From Mesaphorura yosii (lineage: Eukaryota; Arthropoda; Collembola; Poduromorpha; Tullbergiidae), in assembly GCA_009869945.1 (NCBI GenBank), contig WIXG01000026.1, positions 248,001 through 312,000 on the forward strand: a DNA stretch of 64,000 nucleotides. The letters are read 5' to 3'. Positions 53,949 through 64,000 of the stretch are shown in pieces. Each line of letters starts with the position of its first letter. Position 1 is the stretch's first letter. Made by a program: the position numbers and the translations under genes. The notes beneath the pieces were generated by a model that made no database searches, was not told where the DNA came from, and saw only the letters and a list, made by a program, of their open reading frames with translations.

Positions 53949-56900
53949 TGTGTAGTTGCCAGATTTTCAATCATGCAGTGATAGTTAGTGTCTGAGTTAT
54001 AACTTCAAATTCGGGTAGTAGTTGGCATGCTATATACTGTAAGTATGTTGGGAGGATATTTTCTTGAATCACTAAAGTGTCCAGTAGTTCAGCAGCAGCC
54101 ACTGGAAAGATCACCCGAATTATCCAGACAGTTTGGTTGTACCATAGTTGCAAGCAGAGTAACTTTTTAAAGATGAATTAAATTGCACTTCGCCACATTA
54201 CTTTAGTACAACATTGATTCTGACGATTTTTAGTTGGACACAGGAACCACGTACAGTATTTTACAAACAGAAACATCTTATTTGCTTTGACATTATGCGC
54301 TGAAGTAGAATTCCGACATGATGTCGAATATTGCCATTAACATTTCTTGATGCTTGCAATCTTCTTGTTGTTCCGGTCAAGGTTTGGAAGCTTTCAGTTT
54401 TCCGAAGAATCGGGAATGATTAACTTCTAGTTGACAAATACCACAATTACACGACTGGCAATAAAGTGTGCGATCTGGTCACGTACAACAGCCTTTAGGT
54501 AGACTTCTTGCAATTTTGTTATTGCTTAAATTAGCTTGCATACACAATTTGTGCTAGTATTGAGGGTCCATAGGTTACTGGCGGATCAAAAACTTGTCCA
54601 ATTCATGTCTTCGTCCACTCGCCGTTTTATTGTATTTTCCTTACGACGTTGTTGGCCTTGCACTCTTCATGACTTGTTTCCCATTGTTGTCTAACGTCAA
54701 ACTATTGATGCAGTCAACTTTATTTTCAATCCCAACAGCCTTCCGTCGTTATTCTCATTTTGCCAGCACTTGGATCTTGCATCTGAGTGTACAATTTTCA
54801 CAAAGTCTCTGCTGTTATCATGGTGTCTTACGACGAGATCTGGTCAAAATGAAAAAGGAACCAATTGAATGCGGCATGTGAACAGGCTTCGCTGTCAGCA
54901 TTGAAAATTTTTACTAACCTCCACGACGAAGACACAGTAACCTGCAGATAACTTAGGAATTATAAGCTGCAACTTCACTGCATGGCTTTACCAATGCGTA
55001 GATAAATAAATTAAAACAAAACCAAGAAAAACTCACATAACTCAGTCAAGCGTTCTTTGCGTATTGCTATTGTCCAGTATTTTGAATTTTCCAATTTGTG
55101 CTGCTTTGCTACGATAGGTTGGCTGGGCTAGTTGCTGGAGATAACAATGAGTTGCTGCTAAGTTGTCATGTATTAGTTTGGAATCTCCAATAGGGAATTA
55201 ACTAACTTTGATCCTCACAACTGCTTAGTCAAAAGTCACTTAGATAGCTAATATAATGAGATAATAAAACAGGAGGATCCGAATGACGAAAAATGATTCA
55301 CTGCTGCCACAACAAATGTTGTTAGATTATTTCAAAAGAGCTGCGTTAATGTGTCTGATCAGAATTGAAACTACGGTTCATTTACCAACTGGGAAAATAT
55401 TTTGCTAGATTAACTACAAGTCAAAGTACTGATTTTTGGAAAAACCGACAACAATGCCACTTTGACAGCTAAAGTGTGTTAACTTTTGTCCGAGTGCGCT
55501 CACTCAGTCGGTTTTATTTATATTATTGAGTCTTGTTTTTAAAAAATTAGAATCCCACACATGTACCGTGTGTATGCACAGTGCACTCGGGGAGTGTCTC
55601 GTCTCAACCAATTTTAATAATGCTTTCGTCTGCTGTACTGCTCGCTTACTTTCTTCTTCGCGGTGTGGACTTTCTTTAGGAGCTAACCAAGGTGGTGTGT
55701 TGTGCGCTGACGATGCATAGTAGGTTTCCGGACAACAATGTGTCCATTGTTGCGCGTATAAAAAGAAAACTGAAAAAGTATCAAATAAAAACTCGGAGGA
55801 GACATTTGGAATCTCACTCCATAGATTAAATGCACTACTTACTATCGTGTGCGCTTAGGCCTCAGCTCTCGGGGCATTGAGTTGCAATCCTTCCATCATC
55901 CATTCCATTAAACCCTCTTCATCAGTGCACGAGAGATCAGGGCAGTCAAGAACCAGAGAAACCCGTCTACGTTCGAACCATGCAAACCCTTGCTCCAGAG
56001 TGCTGCACGGAACGAGTGTTGCATTCGAAATTTCGTTGGCTCGGGTCGGAAAGTTCGGTTTCTATAACGGGAGAACGACGACGCCGATTCCCTGGCACAA
56101 TACGAAAGCACAACACAGCCTGAACAAAGTGCATGATGTGTGTCCCGAAAGGAAGGGAATTTCACCGAAAAAATGTTGATATTTACGTTTGCAGAGGAAG
56201 GAACAGTTTCCCACTGTTGCACAATGGCACTGTGCTGTAATGAATTAGGAAAGTGTCCGGCCAACCCCAATTCAACCAAACAACCTACACAATGAAAACT
56301 TGGTTTCCCATTCTTTTGGGATGCATGCTTTTATTAATAGGACCCGAAGCTTCCCAAATATTGCAAATGTTTCGTCTAAGTCAAAAATGAGCTGACTGAG
56401 CAAGGCTTTTCTACACTCTCCAACCGGGCTAAGTATACTTTGGTCCCTGTTGACTTAATCTGCCTTTGGTGCGCATAAAATCACAATCATACACTTGATT
56501 CAATGTGATCTTAGGAAGCAAATAATAACACATAGCCTCCTCATGTATCGATTACGTATCGTCATTTCATTTGTAGGGATGTTTGCAATGATGGAAAGGC
56601 AATGAATTAAAAACTGCATATTAAAGTGTAATCTATCAAGGTCAAAGCTCTGAAAATACCAACATGTCCCGATGATTCGGAAATATATTCAGCACGCTTT
56701 CAAGATGATTCTCATTGCCTTATTGTTAACTGGTCATTGATAATTTGATCTGTAGATGATCCCGCCTCTCTCTGCTCCCGTCAACGTCAAGTAAATTGCT
56801 ACCGAATGTGTGTCCCGTACATTTTGGCAGCATGCTCCCGAGAAATGTCTGGCATACGGTTGATCGGTACTTTCAGTTCCTTGGCAGTGAACAAAGGCTA

Positions 56901-57606
56901 ACCAAATCACGACCCGGTTATTGTCTTAATTTGTATGTGTCCGTATGACACTGGGAAAGTCACCAGCAACGACCACAATTTCCGAAATGATATGCGCTTA
57001 TTTTCGATTTGGTACGTCTCCAGCTTGAGTGCGATTAGGTGAGGCGCTGGGTAAACTCAGAAAGCTTCAGCTGTTCATGCTTCGAGATTAGAACTCATTT
57101 GCTCATGAAATACGAAGAGGCCCGGACATGGTTCAAAATTGTTTTAACAAGGTTTTAGGAACAGCAAACGAACTTGATGAGATACGGTCTTTCGTTAGAC
57201 ATCGAGCTTATGCCACTTTGTTTTATTTTTTATTTTTTACTATATAATTAATAATTCACTCTATTATTATATCAACAGTTATTAATAGTAGAGAATTTGA
57301 TTTCGTAGCCTTTTGGTTTCATAGAATTTACTGTAGTCGAGAGTTCGTGCAGAGAAATTGATTAACCGTTCAAAGCACTTCGTCAGACGAAATTGAAGTT
57401 CGGCGTGTGGATGGATAAGCCAGGGTATGTCAATTGTCATTGCCAGCATTTAAGCCCCCGACAGGTAAAAAAGTTTAAAGATTATTCTCTATATATAACA
57501 TAGGGTGCGTGAATGAATGTTGATGGAATCTAAACGTTCATGACAACATGCTGTATGGTTTGCAGGATGGTGATTGTGTGAGTTAATAATTGATCAATAT
57601 TCCAAT
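53949..57606. other. Divergent intergenic region between liprin-alpha and the TMEM183 pseudogene
   Basis: No gene is supported. It contains the 5' flank of liprin-alpha (minus) and of the TMEM183-like locus (plus), which are transcribed away from each other. 5' untranslated exons and promoters of liprin-alpha are expected here but cannot be located by eye. Near 57230-57300 there is an AT-rich patch of repeated TATTATTA-type sequence. Confidence 0.4.
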
Positions 57607-59147
57607 ATGCCAAAGAAGGGGAAGAAAAAGGGTAAACCATCTGCTCGATGTGGAAATTCAGCGAATAAAGGCGTCGGTGATAAGGTCCTTGGATCAATTT
57701 GACGTATCAGATGGAATCAATAAGTTGTGTGGAAAACTATCGTGCTCCTTATTCCAGATGCCTCGCTGAACGAGTTTACAAATTCCAACAATCGCATATC
57801 AACGATGGCATCAATTCCAGTAGCCTTGAAGTAAGGTACGTGAAATTAAGTGTCCTACATGATCAGTCAGACCTCTATTATTTGTCGTTTCGTCACTACG
57901 TGTAACTGATATCTATTCGTATGTTATTCTTATTCATGGTTATGCCTGGGAAACCATTGGAACAGTTAGACGGGAATGACATTCATGACATCAATGTTAA
58001 TGTTGAGGATTACGATGGCCAAGAATCTGGTTCCCAACACAGAAAACACGCAAATGTGGAAGCTAAATCTGAAAGTAAGTGGATGTTGAACATGAGGGCG
58101 TTTATAATGAACAGCGTAGCATAATCGATCATCTCAGGTGTACTGCCAAAGAAAAGGAGGTAGCAGGATTTCCCTACAGGAGTCTGTAACAATTCTGAAG
58201 GCCACTCGCTTCCAGCGGACATTTGGTTCATAATCAGCGACTATGTTCGGCCAGAAGATGTTGGATGATTCGCTGGAATTTGTAGGGACACCTATGAAAT
58301 TACATGTACTGCTAGGTTTTGGATTCGCCTTACAATAGGTATTTATTTTTTCCTACCCTCCTAAAACCGGCATTGTTGGTATTGGTTGTGCTATTCTCTG
58401 TTTTCAGATGTCCGGTGCCTTATGCGCAGCTAATAATTATGCCAATGCGTTTACAACCTGAATATATTGCACTCAAATTTGAGGGTTTATAGGCATTAGT
58501 GATTCGAGCACTTCATTTTAAGTACTTGTCTTATATAGAAAGAGTGTCGAGAGTGATGTACCGAGAACCGCTAAAGAGCTAAGAAGAGAGGGATTGTTTA
58601 ATCATGAGGAAATGTGCCCTAATGTGGTATGAGGTATGGCTATTTGAGTTTAAAATAATAATATAATTGTTCGTCAGCTAAGTTTAGAAATCATGCGACT
58701 TCTCTCTGTGCACAGACAGGACAGAAAAACGTTTTCACGTATTTCTTCAAAATGGAAGATACGTCTGCTGGTATCGGAGTGTTGGGATCTAAGTATAAGA
58801 AGACTGATCAGACGCATTACAGAACTGGTGACATCTTGGCAAACCCTGAAACAAGGTTTGCACTACTATTCACATAGGCGCGGTAAGGTCGTACAAATTA
58901 TAATTCATTTATGCTGCTCATCTTCCTTACAGATATAAAGTGCTGAAGATTATCATCTATGGCCTCGTTTCTATCACACCAGCTGTCATGGGTCAATTTT
59001 TGTTGTACATATCGTACAAACCGAAAAAAAATACAACTCTTGAGCCTTTTGAGAGATACACTTGAAGTGCACCTGGTATTTGGACCATCACATTCTCAAC
59101 ATGTATACGGCGATGGGCGAATGCCAAAAAACACACTGGATAAATAA
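57607..59147 (+). pseudogene. TMEM183: TMEM183-like (F-box-related membrane protein), disrupted unprocessed copy
   Basis: Homology to TMEM183 runs in order across recognisable exons: 57607-57684 (MPKKGKKKGK start), 57711-57830, 57966-58074, 58180-58338, 58408-58633, 58716-58855 and 58933-59147. Hallmarks are LPADIWFIISDYVRPEDV (F-box-like), ITCTARFWIRL, MRLQPEYI, CALMWYE, the membrane segment IIIYGLVSITPAVMGQFLLY and the C-terminal VHLVFGPSHS. Splice sites downstream of exon 2 are consensus and phases match, so this is not a retrocopy. It is broken by TGA at 58266-58268, a one-base loss near 58330 (between RL and YNR), TAG at 58490-58492, TAA at 58580-58582 and a one-base gain in an A8 run at 59024-59031. 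The first two exons fit in frame only across a 26-nt gap, far shorter than any intron here, so a further lesion is likely. An AATAAA follows at the stop. TMEM183 function is poorly known. Assembly error could explain the indels but not three stops. Confidence 0.8.
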
Positions 59148-60095
59148 ACTGGGTGCATAAATATTTTTCTGAACTTCGCTATTTCCACAAGTTTGAACTG
59201 GTGGATTCCAGGTTACCCGTTCACTTCGGCAGAAGTTGGTAGTCTCTGCGGTTGACCTCGATCACGACTCAAGATCATCAAGTAAATCGAAGCTTACTTT
59301 TATATTCTTTAACGTCTAGTTTTAAAAGACCTTACTTCAGTACACTCACATTTATAGGCTGGATTTTAGCGGCCAAGTTTTATTCTTGACATCAGCTAAA
59401 ACATAAACTGCATTAGTATATAAGCGACCCTTTTGTATTGTCTTATGCATACTCCTAGGTTGATAAGTGATGCGACCAGAAATCCTGGTTTAAAGTCCCA
59501 ATTTTTTATTTTGATAATCTGTTGCTTTCCTATTCATACTTACGACTACAACAGTTTTAACAAGAAAGCATTGTCCACACACGTGGAAGTGCTAGCAAGA
59601 ATAGAGACCCATGAATATTTAAGTGGAAGAATGGTTTGATTTAATTATAGACGTTGGTGCTTGCTTGAAGCATTAATGTTGTACTACCGGTGTCGTGGTC
59701 GCTGTTTATGGCAATAAATCAACTGAATTTTAAATTATGGCCTAGGATTAGAAAAGCGCTTCAACATTTCTGGACATACTGTTTGTTTCAGACTGTTCCA
59801 CCAGTGGGCACGCTCGACTGAACTTTGAGATGAGTTGCGAGTTAAAATGAAATGAGAAGAAAGTCCAGCGAAACAGACGACTTTCACTTATTTCACGACT
59901 TTCAGTCGTCGTATGTGATTCAAGTGAATTACTAAAGGGACTCCTGTCTTCAACATGCTCATGATTCTTTAATTGCAATGCGTCTTCTTACAAAATATTG
60001 TAGAGGCAAGAGCAAGACGAGAATTTTGAATGAATCTGTGTTTTTGCGGCGATTCTTTTAGAGTAAAGTGAAAACATATTCTAGCCAACACAGCC

Positions 60096-60416
60096 ATGGC
60101 GTCGGCACAAGAACTGACTTTAAACGAGACAGCAGAGGGTAGAAGGAGACCTCATCCGACAAGGACTTGCTTTACTGTGGATTGCCTTTCTGCGAAACGC
60201 GATATAGGATTGATCACCAGAACCATTCATTCCATTTACTTATGTTGTCCAGCAAATGGGTCACTTATTACTGTCAACGAAGACGGCAAACACGCAAACG
60301 AAGACCCATGCGAAAGTCGCCTCAAGGGCCAAGGACTGCACTTTTATTTGGAAACGTCTACTATTACTTTTCACAGTAACCAGAGTCCAAGTCGTCATCT
60401 GTATCGTTCAAGATAG
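60096..60416 (+). other. Unassigned open frame of 106 codons
   Basis: The frame starts at ATG in a strong context (AGCCATGGCG) with MASAQELTLNETAEG. An overlapping plus frame (60167-60379) is also open. No family is recognised and no splice partner is clear. Given the neighbouring TMEM183 pseudogene it may be decayed coding DNA, or chance. Confidence 0.2.
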
Positions 60417-60441
60417 ACGGGACATCACAAACAAAGGAAAA

Positions 60442-60651
60442 TTATAATTGAACATGGTCTCTATCGTCACCGTCTAAGAATGGTGAAAGCTGTACTGCAG
60501 CTGCAATATGCGCATTTTCCTTTAAGCGTTTCCTCCTTTCCTCAATTCTGCAGACGAGTTGCGACACAACAAGCTCTTTCGAAGATTCCTTATTGCTCTC
60601 ACTTCCATTGACTTCCTTGTTTATTATTTCTGGACGGCAGGTGTTTTGCAT
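60442..60651 (-). CDS. Possible small protein, 69 residues, unknown
   Basis: The ATG-to-TAA frame encodes a charged, helix-prone peptide with a Glu/Arg/Lys-rich centre (CRIEERRKRLKENAHIAAAV) and an acidic C-terminal end (LDGDDRD). Its composition looks like real protein rather than translated AT-rich noise, and it could be a last exon of a minus-strand gene. I recognise no family and see no flanking exon that clearly belongs to it. Confidence 0.3.
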   Translation of the reverse strand: MQNTCRPEIINKEVNGSESNKESSKELVVSQLVCRIEERRKRLKENAHIAAAVQLSPFLDGDDRDHVQL

Positions 60652-60907
60652 GAGCCCGCTTATTGCGCCCGAAAGGTTAATTTACTAAAATAATATTTCG
60701 AGTGTAATTACATCGCTGAAGCGTCAACATTTGACCCAAGATTCGTCAGGGCGTAATAGAATTGATATCTTCAAGCACTTTAAAGTGGGACTGCTGTACT
60801 TGCTTCATGCGTCCGACTTTTAAGACCCGGATCTGTGAAACCACTAACTCCTAGTTCGTGGATTTAAGACGGAGCAGCCAGCTGTAGGCGAAACATCCAT
60901 CGTCGCT

Positions 60908-61645
60908 ATGTTACATCACTTCACTAACACATTACTTTATTCGTGTTATTCTGGTACCCTCTTGATACTTTGGCTAGCCCATTATTGGTGCACTTATGAC
61001 ACAAAATCTCTTGAAGAGAAGTTGATCTCGACTTCAAATGACTCATGTACACTTGATCTTCTCATAGATAATCAAACACTTAACCAAGCTAAGCTATCCA
61101 AAGAATCCAAAAAAAAACACTTCAGTCCATTAAAGCTTTATGACGTCAGAGACATTTCTATTCTTTCGCTTTGTCCACATACCTCTCTATAATGTTCGGC
61201 TTCCGTTTATTATGGCATCGGATATATTCTCCCTGCATGCTTTGGCCGACAAATATAGGAAGAAACCAAGGCTTGAAAACCAGCATAGTACACGCTTTGC
61301 CGTTGCAATTACACCTCAATTCTTTCCTACTGGCATTGCATTTGTCCGTGTTCCTGTTGGAAACGCAAAAAATTCGGGTCAATACTCCCACTCACTTTAA
61401 ATTATAAAATGAAATTATTACGGACCACAAAATTTATAAATCCAGCATCTGTCTTACGAACTACTAATTCCTTCAGTCTCCCGAAACATTTCCCAGGATG
61501 GAAGAATTCTCCTGGTATGTACGCCGCGTCCAACATAAAATGCCTTAGCGCATTAAAGGACCACAACAACCTAGGCGTCCATACGCTAATAACTTCTGCC
61601 ATCAGGCTACAGAGGAACATCGCTTCAGGCTGGAAGTGGCTGTAA
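60908..61645 (+). other. Run of overlapping unassigned plus-strand frames
   Basis: Three frames (60908-61192, 61140-61400, 61409-61645) tile this stretch in different phases. Each has ordered-looking segments, such as SLHALADKYRKKPRLENQH and LPKHFPGWKNSPGMYAASN. The pattern would suit a frameshifted remnant of a gene or transposon, but no homologue is recognised. It may be chance. Confidence 0.2.
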
Positions 61646-62998
61646 TAATTTTACTCCCAAGAAAAAGAACGCGTTTGAAGTTCAGAGTTGCAATAATTCT
61701 CATACATTCCGCTCGTGTGCATCCAACACAAGAGCTTTAATTCAAATATTTTAAGACTGCCACTTATCTTTTTTTTATTTTACAATTCGGGATGGTTGTA
61801 GTGTTTAATATATTGTTAAGAAAAATCTTAGGCGTTAGGAGGCTGTTTGAGCGGCGTGGTTCAGAATTAATCCCTTATTGATATGGCCCAACTTAGATTG
61901 CAGTTCGACTTGTGCCTGAAACTTTTGCAAGACTTGCAACTTATAGAATTCTGAGACCAAAAGTCAAATGATCAAGTAGTCATCCTAGCACGCTAGCAAC
62001 TACGACGTCAAGTGGATGAAATGAATGCAGCAGTGTCACAGAGGCGGTCAAACCTGACGTTGAAACAATTGACCAATTTGCATGCGCTAAATGCCTCGCA
62101 CGTACAGATTCTGAAAAGGCCAAACGTTAAAATTTAAGTGGATAGGGCCGAATGATGAAGTCAGAGATCCTTTGCTGACTTCACGTTGGCGAGAATACGG
62201 CAGTGACAGAAAGAGCTGAATGCGCAATGGAATTGCAAAAGCAGGTATCCGAGGAGCAGATGGCCTGTTAGACAGAACAACTTTTTCGCGCCCACTTGTT
62301 GGATTGTAGCACAAATACGCCTCTGTCAATTCTCGACTTTCCACTATCTAGCGCTCCATACAAGTTGCGTTTGGGGCGGTGCGAATTCTTCTGCGTTATA
62401 GCGTGCCCCGAGAAACGTAGAATTTGCAAAGTCTATAAAGACAGAGTTCCCTCCGCGGAGTGCTCATCGCTCTTCAATCACTCCGTCTTTAACTTTCGAG
62501 TTGCTGACTTCAACTCTGTTTTGTCAGGGAAGCGGCCTCAAAGGAATCAGCACTGGAAGCCAGTTCGACCAGAAAGAGGATTCGGAAGGGTTGAACTCAT
62601 TTCGTGGTTGTCGCTCTTTCTTTCTTGTTTTTGCAATTAGTGCTCTTGTCTTCAGAAATTACTAGCCGCAACCGTACAACTTGTCGGTAAGGAAAACTTG
62701 TCTGACGACATTCTATTCACGCCTGCATGAGTCAGTGCAAAGAGTCGAGAAAAATATCAACTAATTCGCCTCATCTCTCATTAATTTTAGCAATCGCTTC
62801 CCATTTTAGCTTTCTCTTCTGAGATTCTTCTCCGAGTTGCCAACACTTTCTCGACGAAGTAGGGCCACGTCGTGCAGGACACGAAACGTCTCAACTTGCC
62901 CACTTGCAGCAAAAGCACAGAGCAGCATCTAGTTTCCCATCCTAATTATAGCTTGCTCGTCACATATAACCCCAGCTTGGCCGAATTCTCACTTAACA

Positions 62999-63019
62999 AT
63001 GGTTAACATCCAAATCCTG
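62999..63019 (+). CDS. Possible first coding exon of a gene continuing past the window
   Basis: ATG in an ACAATGG context opens seven codons (MVNIQIL) that end at a consensus donor, CTG|GTAAGT, phase 0. Upstream is a pyrimidine-rich stretch and an AT box (catataa near 62962) at a promoter-like distance. No following exon is visible in the last kilobase, so this rests on signal shape only. Confidence 0.2.
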
Positions 63020-64000
63020 GTAAGTCCTGTTACTATTTCAGTCCATACTTTCGTTCGATTTTGTATTGCTCCGTTTCTCATTCTCACGTCATCAACTTAC
63101 GATTAAAGTGGCCTGTGATAGATTCACCATATGTTCACATCTGCGGGCATATTATCACGCAATCAATTTGGGGACACGTCAATCATAATTAGAAATATAA
63201 AGTTTGCTGAAAATTGAAGCCTAATTGTGTTCTGAACTCTCCTTTGGCATACAAGCGAAGGTCATAAATTAAGGCGTTGATCAAATATTTACTCTTAATT
63301 TTATGGATCAAAGTTTATCGCACAAATGAGAAACTCGGCTTACACGCGAGGAAAAAGGTGAACTGATGGCAGAAATACTAGTAGACTGAAAGTTTATCGC
63401 GCGCGAGGACGATCATAATATGGACATTAACTTAGTTGGCATGATTTGTGTGTATTTTACGCTTAATTTGTGTAAACAAATTTGGTTCCAAGAATTAGGA
63501 AATTCTGTTGCGCGGATGGGTAAAGTTGGCATTTCCTACGGATTGTCTCTATTTGCCTCAATTAATCCTTCTGAAAGCTAAACCACTACGTTACCCGATT
63601 ACTCAATAGTTTATACCCACGTCAGAATTTGAAATGGAGTCACTATGTTCCCTGGCATAGTAAAAGCTTAGTTCTGGTTCCATAAAATTAATATTTACCA
63701 GTTGCGTCAATTATTAATGAACTGTTATGATAGAAATAATGCAATTTCACTATATTGTGGGTTTGGGTTTAGCCTGGCTATAAAATAACATTTGGCGTGT
63801 TATTTGGGCCGGAAACACTCCAAAGTGCTGCGCGTCTGTCAATGCTCGCAAGAGAAATGCGATGAAAGTCGACTTCACTTGAATTTCTGTTCGGCGTGTC
63901 AATTCATGTATGCATGTGCACTCGCACAAAGGAAACGAATATTGAGTGAATGAGAATGATCACAAAACCTGTCACCTTCGTTTTATTTCCAATCAAACGA

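Noticed and set aside
58266..58268. In-frame TGA in the TMEM183 homologue as a selenocysteine or reassigned codon
   Set aside because: TAG and TAA also interrupt the same locus and frameshifts are present, while Gsx and liprin-alpha use standard stops. Pseudogene decay explains all of it.

Overview
This window reads as animal nuclear DNA, most likely from an arthropod or a close relative. Genes are split by GT-AG introns and intergenic DNA is long and AT-leaning. The recognisable proteins are metazoan: a ParaHox homeodomain protein, a synaptic scaffold and two multipass membrane protein families. Most small introns are about 58-140 nt, typical of many arthropods, but a few are 1-20 kb. I cannot place the species from sequence alone. 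Nothing prokaryotic was seen.

Layout. 1-3.8 kb (+): the last four recognisable coding exons of a TMEM272-like membrane protein. 3.8-15.9 kb: non-coding, with one clean 302-bp hAT-type MITE (4474-4775) and a ~625-bp stretch bounded by inverted repeats (10075-10699). 15.9-17.6 kb (-): an intronless 542-residue Gsx (ind) ParaHox gene. 17.6-25.5 kb: no convincing gene. 25.5-53.9 kb (-): a complete liprin-alpha gene, reconstructed here as 17 coding exons and 1187 codons. It has the N-terminal coiled-coil half, three C-terminal SAM domains and a 19.8-kb first intron. That intron holds, on the same strand, an Asn/Ser-rich gene of unknown family (35691-48528, two predicted exons) and a small palindromic MITE-like unit. 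57.6-59.1 kb (+): a TMEM183 homologue that keeps its splice sites but carries three in-frame stops and at least two frameshifts, so it is called an unprocessed pseudogene. 60-63 kb: several short unassigned ORFs and a weak candidate first exon near 63.0 kb.

The genes do not form a pathway. Two relate to nervous systems in other animals: Gsx/ind patterns neuroblasts and liprin-alpha organises presynaptic active zones. Their proximity need not be functional. No CRISPR array, tRNA, rRNA or full transposase was found. The points most worth a second look are the nested Asn/Ser-rich gene, the freshly broken TMEM183, the long single-exon Gsx, and the liprin-alpha C-terminus that lacks the usual tail.
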